Source: Cladorrhinum sp. PSN259 (lineage: Eukaryota; Ascomycota; Sordariomycetes; Sordariales; Podosporaceae). From it: 64,000 bases of DNA. The notes under the pieces were generated by a model. It saw only the letters and a program-made list of their open reading frames with translations, did not search any database and was not told where the DNA came from. The first letter of the stretch is position 1; each line of letters starts with the position of its first letter. The stretch spans positions 248,001 to 312,000 of the forward strand of contig MU867080.1 of NCBI GenBank assembly GCA_033725935.1, given 5' to 3'. A program made the position numbers and the translations under genes. Below are positions 34,761 to 45,713 of this stretch, one piece after another.

Positions 34761-36187
34761 TGCGACGGATTTTAGGGGAGCGGCGCTGGGTTCTCGAAGA
34801 AGGCGATGTGAGAGGGAAGAGGGAGGTTTGAAGAAATTAGTGTATTGTTCCTTTCTTTTGTCGAATGTCGTTGTTTGTATGAATAGATCCAATTGCGAAG
34901 CAAATCTCCAAATGCGACTTCTGCTTGCTTGCTCCTGTTATTGCTGTTTGTAGTGTTGCGGTTTTGCGGTTTTGGAGAACCGATTCCTTCGAAAGTTGCG
35001 AAACCAAAAGAGGAAGAAAAAAAAAAGGTAGCACAAGACCAAGCACAAGAAAATTGCAAGGTTTTGTGGTTTCTTTTACTTAATCGTTATAAATCCGTCT
35101 TCGATGCTGTTCCGGATAGGCAGGGTTTGAAGATTCGGGAAAAAGGAGTAAAAAGAAGAAAAGATGGCCGAGAGGAAGAGGGCAGGTAAAGGGAAAGTAG
35201 CAATGGGAGGAGTCCCCCGGGGACGGCGGGGGAGTTTGACGATACGAACAACACACACAACACGCAAGAAAGATGTGGGTTGGTGGTGCCAAGATTAAGT
35301 TTGATGGCGGGCCGATATGAGATCGTGTTGGGACGGGATGACAGAATATGGAAGCCCCACGATCCACAAGTTTCGGTGAGGATACGATACACCAGCTTCT
35401 TTGATATGTAGTCGAAAAGCGTTTTTGAGGTGTTCCAAGACGACTGCCGACCTCGTGCCCCCGGCGACACCAAGTCACTGACTGGAAGTGGTCCTATGTA
35501 CCCGTGCTATTTTACCTTAGGGAAACCCAAGGGGGGCGGGGTGGCTAACTTAGTGGGGCAATCAGTGACGGCAGACCGGCCCAGGCGCCTCCCGTTGCGG
35601 CTCATCTACCCCACCTTCAGCTTCGTAGCTGTTGGAGTTGTGGATGCCAGTGGTGCCGTGGCGTTATCTGTAGCATTTAAATGCATGTCTGAGATGTTTG
35701 ACATGAGATGTGTGCCTGCCAACCGTTCTGTGGCTGCAACGTCCGATGACTTGGCAGAGTCATCGATCAATTATTTCGGCACATTACATTTGCTTGGAAT
35801 GTGTATAGATGTATTTTGGCTTCCTAGATAAGCGAAATCCTGTAGTGTACGCAACCCTCCCGCCCCCAGTCTCAAAATTCCCATGTGACCAGGTGTATGC
35901 CGTGGAATATCAAAGCTCGCAAAAAGTGAAAAGACTTCTTCGTCTCGCCTTCCTTCCTTCCGTTTCCCCGTTTCCTGTCCCAACCGAGACATACAAATCG
36001 CTCTCGTTATCTATCGAATTTCCCGCCCTCGCCAACCATTGAGGCGAATATCATGAGCCAAAACATAATTTCGCTGCCATAGTTTTTGAGGCAGATTCCC
36101 GCCTTATGCAAGCCACGTCCTTGAACCCCAAAACTCCCACTGCCAAAAAATCCACAGAGCAAAATAAGAATGCTTCAAGCCCCCCCT
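34761..36187. promoter_or_regulatory. Rheb upstream region
   Basis: About 1.4 kb between the Rheb start and the Wapl stop. Pyrimidine-rich on the minus strand close to Rheb, as in a fungal leader. The overlapping minus-strand open frames 35076-35478 look like low-complexity leader sequence. No gene supported. Confidence 0.45.
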
Positions 36188-38862
36188 TCACCAGCACTGC
36201 GCTTCAAGCTGATTCGCCAAGCTCTCCAACCGAGCTATAGCGGCCGAATCACTGCTACCCTTTGAGCCATCGTCGCCTTGCACCTCGGCAGCTTTGTGGT
36301 GGAGGATGATGAACTCGTTTATAGAGTCGAGCAACGGACGAAGGCTCTTCTTCGGATGCACAGAAATAAAGCGATCTCGTATTGAGTCGTTCAAGCACAG
36401 GTACCCTAACAGAACTGCAAGATAACCCAAAGCAACGTTGAGCTTTGTTTTTTCAATGGAATCGGCCTATGTTAGGTTAGCAACGGGCTGTGGAGAAATA
36501 AAGAACAGTGACTTACATCTGCAGTTTTGAGATGATTATCGGCAAAGACCCGAACCAGCTGGTTCAGCGGCGACGCCTCATCATCTCCGCTCTCTGCCAG
36601 TGTTTGGGAAGCAGGTGGATAGTAAACGCAAAAATTAATCATTACACCCAGCATGACAAGTAAAGAGTCCGAAACTTGAGAAAAAGATGCATCAGCATTC
36701 GTCGAATGTATGACCCTGTTGAAAACGCGCCACGCGGACTGGGCCAGACTGCCCAGAAGTTGTTTGTTGACGAAGAGCCGGCAGGCATCCCGATTATGAT
36801 TGGTGACATTGATTGCGATTTTGAACGCCAGACTCTCAAGCTCATCAAGCTTGTCCACAGGGCGTGCAAGTGCGGTTTCCAGCACCTGTGCTACAATCTT
36901 GCCATAGCGCTCTGTCCATCTGGTTCGGAGATCTGTCTGCATCGCATAGAGTGAGTGGCCTTCAACCACGAGCAATGAAAGATAAAAGTCGCAGGCCTCG
37001 AAAGAATTGGGAAAATCCCAGCATGCTGGGTTTGATGCGCCATCTCTGATGCTCACGAACACCTGGTCTGAAACTGACTTGCAGGACATTTCATCCTCTG
37101 AGCAGTGACTAGACTGCCGCACCAAGAGATCTAGGCACTTCAAAGCTAGCGTTCGTGGCGAGAGATTTGTCGGTGAAAACGGCTTCCAAATAGGGAGCTC
37201 CAACAGAGAGGATTTGATCGTGTTCAACGTCGTCTGGCTGTTCCTTGAAACATTCTGCTTCCTGTCCTTAGCCAGCTGGGAAATATCTGTCGCTTGCTGG
37301 AGGAGGCGATGTAGTAAAGTTGCCAGGCCTTGTGACCGAAGTTGTTGGATAAGGTGCGCTGGAATCGAGGCTGCGAGCATGATTGTGATGATTGATACAA
37401 GGGAGAACCCGCAAACCAAATCTGCCTCTTCTCCCAGAGACTTGAAAAGTCTCCCGTCACCACTATGATCGCGGAATTTCCGACGGAACTCTTTGCGATT
37501 CATCTTCTGAGCAAGTTCTAACAGCGCACCCTTCCGCAGCAGTGATGCCTTTTCAGAAGGGGCGCCAACACGATCGAGTATATCGTCCATTTCATCCGCG
37601 AACCGGCTATTCGCACCTGCTTGCCTCAGTTCATGGATACTTTGAACAGCGCCACCATTGGCGGTCTCGTCATCCGCGTCAAGGTAAGGAAACTTGTTTA
37701 GAGTAGCGCTTTTGGTCAGGCGCCCGAAATTGAAGAGTGCCCCCTTCGGTTCATCATCCATCGCCCCAAGCGCGAATCCACCACCCATTGTACCGCCTCC
37801 AAAGCCTTCATCCTCTTCGGCCAGCATTGATCTCTGCTGGCTGTATGTGAATTTGGGCCCGCCAGATTTTTTGCTTGGCAACACTGGGCGAGCAATCGGT
37901 TTTGGGGTGTCTAAATCCATTGTAGGCTGGGGACTAGACTCACGTAGCGCTGGTGACTGTCGTGACTTTGCAATGTGCGAATCCTGCAATGAAGGACCTT
38001 CTTCCTCCGAGGTACTCTCCTCATCCGCCTGTTCCACCAGTGTGTCAATTAGTCGTCTCTTTTTGTGAGTTTTCGTGTCTATGCTTCGCGATAGCAATAC
38101 CGGGTCGGTTACCGCTCTGGGTAGAGGGGGTGGCTCCTTCGTGGTCGTCGGTTTAGGTAAGGATGGCCGGGTGCCGGATAAACGAATGGGCATCTGTGTC
38201 TTCGTAGGCTTGGAGACCTTGTTGTTATTCGAAGGCTTGGCGCTGACAGTCAAGTTTTTGAGAATTCTTGAGGACTTGACGGAGAGTGGCATCGACGATG
38301 CTGGTTGTACATCGCCCATCTGGACATCCTTCTCGGGCGTACCCTGACGCTTAGTAGCCGCAACAGGACCCTCGCTTGGTAATGATTTCGGGATAAGGGT
38401 ACGTTCTGGAGACCGGACGCCAGACGGAGAGGCATCTGGAGTCGAGTATGCCTCTGTAGATTTTACAGCCTTTTCCGAATATCCACGCACCAGTTTCCGC
38501 TTTCGGGGTCTAATCTCAGCTTCGTCATCATCTTCAATCGCATAGATATCGTAAGGATCATGAAGCGGTTGGCTGAGTGCTTCGTCAGAACGTTTAGCTG
38601 GATCTCTACCAGTTCGTCGTGTGCTTTCTTTACTTTTGCCTGAAGCTATTATGCGCGACGTGGGAGCAGGCTCGGGGGAGTTTGATGGTGATTTTTGGTG
38701 GGAAGAAGCCATAGCAATTGGCGGTGCGGACTCGGCGTGTCTCAAAGTCCCGGTAGTTGTACTCCCGGAGGGAGCTCTTCTGCGCGCAGCCTTGCCGTAA
38801 GTTGCGACTGCTGTTTTCTTTTTTGACACGAAGCCAAAGTCATATTCGCTCGTGCTGGCCAT
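36188..38862 (-). CDS. Wapl (wings apart-like, Rad61) cohesin-release factor
   Basis: An 874-residue protein, minus-strand exons 38862-36517 and 36466-36188. The N-terminal half (1 to about 385) is disordered, rich in Ser, Pro and Lys, with basic clusters (RPRKRKL, KKRRLID) suited to nuclear import. The C-terminal half (from about 390, KFPYLDADDE, IHELRQAG, ANSRFADEMDDILDRVG) is the helical WAPL domain, continuing through SLVSIITIMLAASIPAHL to the end. Wapl opens the cohesin ring together with Pds5 and so limits loop size and sister cohesion. The start at 38862 (MASTSEYDFGF) resembles the short N-terminal phenylalanine-containing motifs of Wapl that bind cohesin-Pds5, which is an inference. 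Only one intron (50 nt, 36467-36516), just before the last 93 codons. Confidence 0.88.
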
Positions 38863-40393
38863 CGCGGGCGAGACGATTAAGCGCGGCGCGCTAAACGGTG
38901 CGAATCAAGAAAAAAGAATAGGTAGAATCAATCGTAGTGCTGCGAGGAGAAGAGAGGTGAAGCATCCGCATAACAGGCCGTGGAGGTGGGCTTCAGATGC
39001 AGGTCCCCCCCGGCTGCCACTGGTTGTTGTTTTCGGTTCGCGCCGAGAAATGATGGAGCCAGTTGGCAACGGTGACCATAAAGGAAAGCCTCTGAAAGGA
39101 TTATAAATGGCAAATCAGCGTGACGTAAATGGCAGGAATTGGGACACATCCAGGGGGAAGACGTTGGAAACTGTGGAGTTTCTAGGTATGCTAAAACCGC
39201 ATGCTCCTCCTCCAGCGTTCACCTCGTGGACAGTGTGGGTTCTTGTCAGTGAAGTTACGATGCGGTTCACGGAATCACAGTCATGGATGATTGTTTTGGG
39301 GAATAGCCTAGTCTAGGTGCACGGTCAGCAACCCCACCCACCATGGAAGAGCTGGGACCCTGCTCCATACGGTTGCCGTTCAGCCGCCTCTACACTACTA
39401 CGCGCCACCTGAACTGCGGCCGGCCCGTGCGCATAGTTTCCGGCAATGAAGCCCTCTGAGGGAGGTACGGCGGGGCTGCTTGGCTGGCCGACCTCCTTCC
39501 TCTCCGGTAGACTGCAGGTAGGTGCAGATGTTCCCCTCCCCTTCAAACGGGCTTCACTGCAGGTTTAGTGTAAGGTTTGAACTAGCTGCCATTGGGCCGA
39601 CGTCAGATGAGATGACCGGAAATCCTCAGTATTTGATGAATAAAATGTATCCGAAAACCGCATGTCACCGATGAGGGTTCTTCTCTGTTGTGTTGCTGGC
39701 ATTTAGGCCGTTCTGGAAAAGCCTTATCTTATCTGACCTCCATGTTTTGACTCGGGGTTCCTTGAGTATTGACACCGAATAACCCCGCCATTTTCCTGAA
39801 CTTTGTCAACATCGATGAAAGAGCTGAAGAACTGTTATGATTCGGGACACAATTTTTTTTTACAAGAAATGTTCATCTTCTTCTCCAACAGCTTCATATT
39901 AAGTGTTGGCATGTTTGTCACATTACACCCAGTGGATGTGGCCGCCTGCAGTGCACCTTTCAATAAATACTTCCTGTTGGGTGGGGCAGTTGGGTAGGTA
40001 ATCCCTGGGTTCCTGGCCAGTGTGGCATGCAGGAGTTCCCAGAGAGGGGCGAGGTCACAAGTGAACTTTCTTAAAAGTTCGTTGCGATCCGATCCCAAGA
40101 ACAAATAGTTTCCCCTGTCCTGCCTCAAAACGTACGTTTTTGGGTCGTCCTCGCATCCCTCCTGTTTCCGGCCTTTCGGGTATTTTCAACCGTTGTTGTT
40201 GTTGTTGTTGTTATTGTGTTTGTCGTCATACATACAAACCCTACCCAGGCACATCCAACAGATACTTTATCTGTATCCATATCAAGGTGCTTCCCAGTTC
40301 GAAGAGTCTGCATCACCCACCGGCAAATACTTTACTCGGCGGATCACACATCCCTCTTCACTCATCAAAGTCTTCAGCAAAAACGCATTCACA
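38863..40393. promoter_or_regulatory. Divergent region between wapl and fur1
   Basis: About 1.5 kb. A (GTT)7 microsatellite lies at 40192-40212 in the FUR1 leader. Small open frames have no recognisable product. No gene supported. Confidence 0.5.
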
Positions 40394-41299
40394 ATGTCTG
40401 ATATCAAGGCCGCCCCAACCCAAGCCGTTGGCCCTGAGTACCAGTCTGAGAGCCAAAAGCCCACGGCCACAGTCTCAACCCCTGTCGACTTTGACAATGT
40501 CACCGTCCTACCCCAGACCCCCCAGCTCATCGCGCTGCTCTCGTGAGTTGGATCCCTCTCTATCAGCCCTCTCAAGTTCGTTCAGTTCTGAAACCGTGTT
40601 CAAGGGTGATCCGCAACCGGGATACGCAACGCGGAGACTTTGTCTTTTACTCTAACCGCATCATCCGTCTCTTGGTCGAGGAGGGTCTCAACCACCTTCC
40701 CACCGTTGAGCACACTGTAACCACCCCCGTCGGCCGCCCCTACGACGGCCTCGCCTTCGAGGGAAAGATCTGCGGCGTTTCCATAATGCGGGCTGGTGAA
40801 TCCATGGAGCAGGGTCTCAGAGAGTGCTGCCGGTCCGTTAGAATCGGAAAAATTCTCATCCAGAGAGATGAGGAGACGGCACAGCCCAAGCTCTTCTACG
40901 ACAAGCTCCCGGAGGACATTGCTAACAGATGGGTTCTTCTTCTGGACCCTATGCTGGCTACCGGCAAGTCTTAACGTTGCAAACAATCATTGCAAAGCAG
41001 TTGCTAAGTAGTAAACTAGGTGGTTCCGCGATGATGGCTGTGGATGTTCTCAAGTCCCGTGGTGTTCCAGAGGAGCGTATCCTTTTCCTCAACGTTCTCG
41101 CAAGTCCCGACGGTGTCAAGAACTTTACCTCGAAGTATGCCAAGGTCCGGGTGGTGACTGCATTTGTTGATCCAGGACTGGATGAGAAGAAGTAAGTTCT
41201 ACCTCTTTCGAGGCACTCGAATGTTGCATACTGACCATATCCCGCAGCTACATTATCCCAGGCCTGGGTGATTTTGGCGACAGATATTATACCCGGTGA
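40394..41299 (+). CDS. fur1: Uracil phosphoribosyltransferase
   Basis: A 243-residue enzyme making UMP from uracil and PRPP in pyrimidine salvage. Four exons: 40394-40542, 40605-40963, 41020-41191, 41248-41299. Seen: RGDFVFYSNRIIRLLVEEGLN, GVSIMRAGESME, the PRPP-binding loop LLLDPMLATGGSAMMAV, and the C-terminal YIIPGLGDFGDRYYTR uracil-binding stretch. The second intron (40964-41019) begins GC (GCAAGT), so this is a GC-AG intron; reading through meets a stop codon (TAA) 3 codons later, within KSstop, and the PRPP loop is only restored by splicing there. URC1 lies 2.1 kb downstream on the same strand. In the URC uracil-degradation route described in yeast, FUR1 supplies UMP, so salvage and degradation may share this enzyme. 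Also the usual target that makes cells sensitive to 5-fluorouracil. Confidence 0.96.
40964..41019 (+). other. GC-AG intron in fur1
   Basis: The donor is GCAAGT and the acceptor ACTAG; exon ends ACCG and GTGGTTCC join to give T-G-G-S in the PRPP loop. No GT at the exon edge gives the same frame. Confidence 0.85.
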
Positions 41300-41504
41300 A
41301 GTGTGACTTCTTCATAAATTCGACGGCGTTAGCGTGAATGTAAAGGGGGAAAAATACATTAAAACTTCATATCCTTAGATGGAACAATCTGCCCTAGTCC
41401 CTTATGACCCATAACTGTTTTTTTGTGTACATGATATCGCCCGCGATGACCACCGAAACGCATTTCCCGTATTCCCAAATGAGAAATCAGCCGCGCAATG
41501 TTTT

Positions 41505-42087
41505 TTACTCATAGTCATCTTCATCACCCATGTCATCGTCGTCATAGCCTCGCTCGTCGTCGACGTCTTCCTCGACCCTTCTGCTCGATCCTTCGGGGCG
41601 TCCAGCACTTAATCGCCCGGCGGACCGTGCTTTCTCGTTCGCCTCTTGCTCCTGGGCAACAGCATCTGTTTAAGTTAGAACATGTTTGTATCTAAGATAT
41701 AACTAAGATAAAGTGTGTGCTCCACATACCTGCTGCATCGACCCATTCGCTGTAGACGTCTATTGGAGCCGACAGATCTAACAGCACAGTCAGTATCCAT
41801 GCCAACTTACCCTTCTATGAGTAACGCCGTCGAATCTTACAATTGATACCACACTGGAAGTTTTGACCGCAGATCTTGCAGTTGAGTTCGCCGACGCCGG
41901 CTTTCTTGTCGAGCTTGATCGCGACCGCCTTCTCGTGGTTGCAGAATAGGCACGTAAATGCCGAAGGGAGCGGTTCATTCTAGAGAGCACAAATCAGCTT
42001 CGACCATAGAGGAACGAGCAATTGAAGGTTGATAAGTACTCTGCGGGGGCCTTGCGGCTTTCTTGAACTCTTTTTGCGCTTGCCCAT
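41505..42087 (-). CDS. elf1: Elf1-type transcription elongation factor
   Basis: A 131-residue protein, minus-strand exons 42087-42040, 41979-41841, 41777-41730, 41665-41505. Begins MGKRKKSSRKPQGPRR (the basic N-terminal tail) and continues with the zinc ribbon CLFCNHEK...CKICGQNFQC, in which two CxxC knuckles bind zinc, then INYLSAPIDVYSEWVDA, the family signature. The C-terminal tail is acidic (DDERGYDDDDMGDEDDYE), longer than in animal ELOF1. Elf1 binds the RNA polymerase II elongation complex next to the downstream DNA channel and helps passage through nucleosomes. All three introns are GT-AG with exact phase. It sits between fur1 (convergent, 205 nt between stops) and urc1 (divergent, 1.3 kb). 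Confidence 0.93.
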
Positions 42088-43403
42088 TATGTCTGGTTTG
42101 TCTGTATTGTAGTCGTGAGGAAATAGAAAATCTCGTCGAGGACAAACGATTCGCTTTGGTCGATGTTAGGCTATATTCGAAATGATGCAGATGAGGCGAT
42201 TGCTAATGCGACGTTTGGAAGTTACACAAGATATACTTCCCAAATGACGAGTTTTGGGGTTATGCTGCGGCACACCTGCACCAAAATGTGGAAGACGCGT
42301 CGCAACGCTAATTAATTGAAATTGACACCCCGCCGCGGTGAGCCTCAAGGTGAGTGTCGGTCAACCTGAATTATGGCATAAGCCAGCCACAACGGCTTGG
42401 CTGCTTGGCGTTTGCTTAACGGTTGGGATGGAATCACGTTACAATCGCACGTGCTCAGTGCAGGTGGTTGACCAATAATGATCCGTGCACTGTCCGGCGG
42501 TCTCCGCTTGACAGATGCACCATCCGTCTCGGCATGATAGGGAGGTACCTTCCATTTCGATTGGAAGCTTGCCTAGAAGACGGGTTGAAGTCCACTGCAA
42601 TTCAAGTTGCAGGTTGGCTCCCTGCTTCCAAGTTGAAGTTGCAGTGAACATGAAGTTTGGGTCGTTCTCCGACTTGAACCTGCCACCTACCTACCATTAC
42701 TGCACTCGTCGATTTCATCTGGGAGAACTCAAACATGTCTCGAGTTTCTAAACCAAGTGTCTAGCACAACGTGGAAAAATATCTACGATATGCTAGTTGT
42801 GTATAGACGTGTTCGACGTCGAACCGCAAAGCTCGGAGCGAGGTGAGATCCACAGACGCGGGAGGCGATCCGATTGTGGTGATCCGCCACCGGATTCCCG
42901 GGGTGGAGCTTCTCTTTGGCAAACAAGAACAGGGATTGGATAGCACTAACACTGCGTCTCCGGGTGCGATTACCCATGTTTATCGGTCACCTGGTCTTAA
43001 TACCCAACTGCCAGCGGGCTTCCGACGGCCGTGATACACACGTCCTGCCCAATGAAGCCGGTTCCTTATCACGGGGTCTCACCCGGTCCCCGGACTTGGC
43101 ACTGCTCTGCTGTCTCAGTCCCTCACCGTCATTGCGACCTTGATGAGTCTCTGGGAGTTACAGAAATACTAGTTCTTAGCCCCTCTCGCCGGTTTCACCT
43201 AGTTCCATCTTCTCGACAAGTTGTTGTATGTCCATTCTCACATCTCGATCCGGTCCGTGATTCCCCGTTCGTCCTCACGACCCCTCTTTGTTGTATCCCG
43301 TCACCTAAGACAACAGATTTGCAACCGTTCCGTTTCATCTCATCAATCTCACCGTGTTAGCACTATCGATCTAGCTGTCTCACGTTGTTTGTCAACATCC
43401 ATC
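42088..43403. promoter_or_regulatory. Divergent region between elf1 and urc1
   Basis: About 1.3 kb. An open frame in phase with URC1 extends back to 43221, so an earlier start is possible but looks like leader sequence. No other gene seen. Confidence 0.45.
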
Positions 43404-45713
43404 ATGGCATCAAGCACAGGCGATCAGACAGATCGTTTGGCTCAGTTGGCATCGGAGCTCCTAACGGTATCACAGCGTCTTGATAAGTTGGAAAAGAAGT
43501 CTGCCGCTGCTGCTTCGGACAACGGTACAAACGATACCGTGGCTAGTGGCATAGACCGGGCATCCACGCCTCTCATAGCCGGCTTTACTTCGACACCCAC
43601 CACCGAACTTCCGGCCGAGGCGGGCACTTCCTCGCCCCTGGCTACTCCGGGAACCCCCGATGTGAAGTCCGGCTTCTCGTCCCGTGTGATTCTTACCACG
43701 TATCCCAAGCAGATCGGTATCAAGCCATTGCCTTTGAATTGGGGTGCAGCAGACCCGATGCAGCGCGGACCCGTGACTGTGTCTCGCGCTCCATCTACCA
43801 TAGGGAAGCGGAACGCTATCGGAGCTCACGGTGGCTCGTATTCCATTTACTATGCTCTTGCTCTCGCCAGCAAGGAATTGAAATCAGACCACAAGCCAGA
43901 TTTCACCAATACTGAGCCCGCAGTGAACATTGGTCCCTTCCCTCAATGGGGTGACCCCAAAAAGATTGTGGCCATGGACCCATGGGGCCATCTGGTTCCG
44001 TGGCTTCACAAAGATGTCATGGAGAAAGAGGGCGGTAGGTTACATCTGATGTTTCCAGACTGAGCCGGGGTGACTAATTGTGTGACAGTGGACCTTCGAC
44101 CGACAATTGCCGTCACGAAGGCTCACATGAAGCTGCCCGAGCTTGAGGAGAGCGTGAAGAGCGGTCGGCTGGTGCCGGACGGCAAGGTCTGTCTAAACGA
44201 GCTGGGCGAGCTGGCCGTGACCAAGTTCGCCGTTGAGCCTGTCTGGTATCTTCCGGGAGTTGCAGAGAGATTTGGCATCGACGAGGGCACACTCCGGAGA
44301 TCTCTCTTTGAGCATACTGGTGGCATGTACCCAGAGGTAACAACCCCTGCAAAAAGAGAAACCCCATCACCTTTCGATAGGAAGCTGATGTATTGTTGCA
44401 GTTGATCACTCGTTCTGATATCAAAGTCTTCTTGCCCCCTATTGGTAAGCTGAGCTTGCGTCCCATGCTACGCCATCTTTGTTGTTGTGGTCTGACTGGT
44501 TACAGGTGGCTTGACCGTTTACGTGTTTGGAGACCCGGCGAGCATGTCGGATCCTTCCAAAAGACTGGCGTTGCGCATCCACGACGAGGTAGGTGAACCC
44601 CTTTCTACCCGGCTGTTGCTGTGTGCTTTGTTAACATTAGTCTCCTAGTGCAATGGCAGTGATGTCTTTGGCTCCGATATTTGCACCTGCAGACCATACC
44701 TCATCTTCGGTATCGAGGAGGCCGTCAAGGAGGCACAGAATGGCGGTAGTGGTGTAGTCATCTACTTCCGAAAGGAGGGTAGAGCACTTGGCGAGGTCAC
44801 AAAGGTGAGTTATTCTCCGTGGCCCTGTTTCGGAGGTATTTTGAAGGAGTAAACTAACACGGAAACAGTACCGTACGTATTTACTTACTACAGCTTTTGG
44901 GGAAGAGAGTTCTCCCCTATTCTGTTACTTTCTTATCCCCGCTCCTCCTGTTCTCGGAGTTCCTCGTGGTTGGTCTAACATCAGCATGCAGTCGTGTACA
45001 ACGCCCGCAAACGCGGGGAGGATCGTGCATCGGATTACTTCAAAAGAACCGAAAACATTGCGGGAGTCAAGGACATGCGTTTCCAGGCCCTGATGCCGGA
45101 TATCCTGCATTGGCTTGGCATCACCAAGATTGACAGGATGCTGAGCATGAGCAAGTGAGTCCTTACATGTGTCGTTACACATTGTGCCGAGTTCCGCTGC
45201 GTTTTTCTGGGTTTTCGGGATCTGACATTTTTCGATTTCCAGCATGAAGCACGATGCCATTGTCGGGCAAGGGTGAGTACAAAATGCACATGTACCCAGA
45301 TGCTGTGCTTTGCTTTCCTTTTCTTTTTCGTTTTCGATCTACGGAGGTGCCGGATTGCTAATATGGTTGCATTTTTGTTCGAAATAAAACAGTATTCCGA
45401 TCCACGAGCGAGTTGAACTTCCAGAATCATGGATCCCGGCAGATTCGAGGGTAGAAATTGACGCCAAGATCACGGCCGGTATGTCAGAGATCATCCCCCG
45501 TTTGGGAAGACTGAATGTGTGTTGTGCCTCAGCTTGATCTAACTGGATGTTTTTTTTTCTTGATGCAGGTTACTTCACCACAGGCCACCGAATGACTGAG
45601 CAGGAACTCGCAGCCGTACAGGGCCGGATATGGGAGGAGTAAGCATTTCTCTTCCAACTAACCCAACTGGAAGAATCCAGGGCTGACAATGAGACAACAG
45701 TATCGACCACTAG
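43404..45713 (+). CDS. urc1: Urc1-type GTP cyclohydrolase II homologue (uracil catabolism)
   Basis: A 508-residue protein from eleven exons: 43404-44034, 44089-44336, 44402-44444, 44506-44588, 44649-44804, 44869-44872, 44992-45154, 45243-45272, 45393-45478, 45569-45638, 45701-45713. The central part is GTP-cyclohydrolase-II-like: HDE-CNGSDVFGSDICTC keeps the three zinc Cys with the C-x10-C-x-C spacing of RibA, and VVIYFRKEGRALGEVTK matches the RibA arginine/GTP loop. The large N-terminal domain (VILTTYPKQIGIKPLPLNWG, AHGGSYSIYYALALA) is what separates Urc1 from RibA. Urc1 is needed for the URC route of uracil degradation in yeasts; its exact reaction is unsettled to my knowledge. Exon 6 is only 4 nt (TACC); without it the conserved YLVYNARKRG block is lost. 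The start at 43404 (MASSTGDQ) was preferred over 43221, whose extra residues look like leader. Exons 8 and 11 are also very short (30 and 13 nt). Confidence 0.88.
44869..44872 (+). other. 4-nt micro-exon (TACC) of urc1
   Basis: Bounded by CAG upstream (branch CTAAC at about 44853-44857) and GTACGT downstream. It turns phase 0 (after VTK) into phase 1, so Y-L precede VYNARKRG. Confidence 0.75.

Noticed and set aside
40394..45713. A riboflavin biosynthesis reading for the cyclohydrolase
   Set aside because: The GTP cyclohydrolase II motifs are present, but the large N-terminal domain and the altered loop fit Urc1 and not RibA/Rib1.
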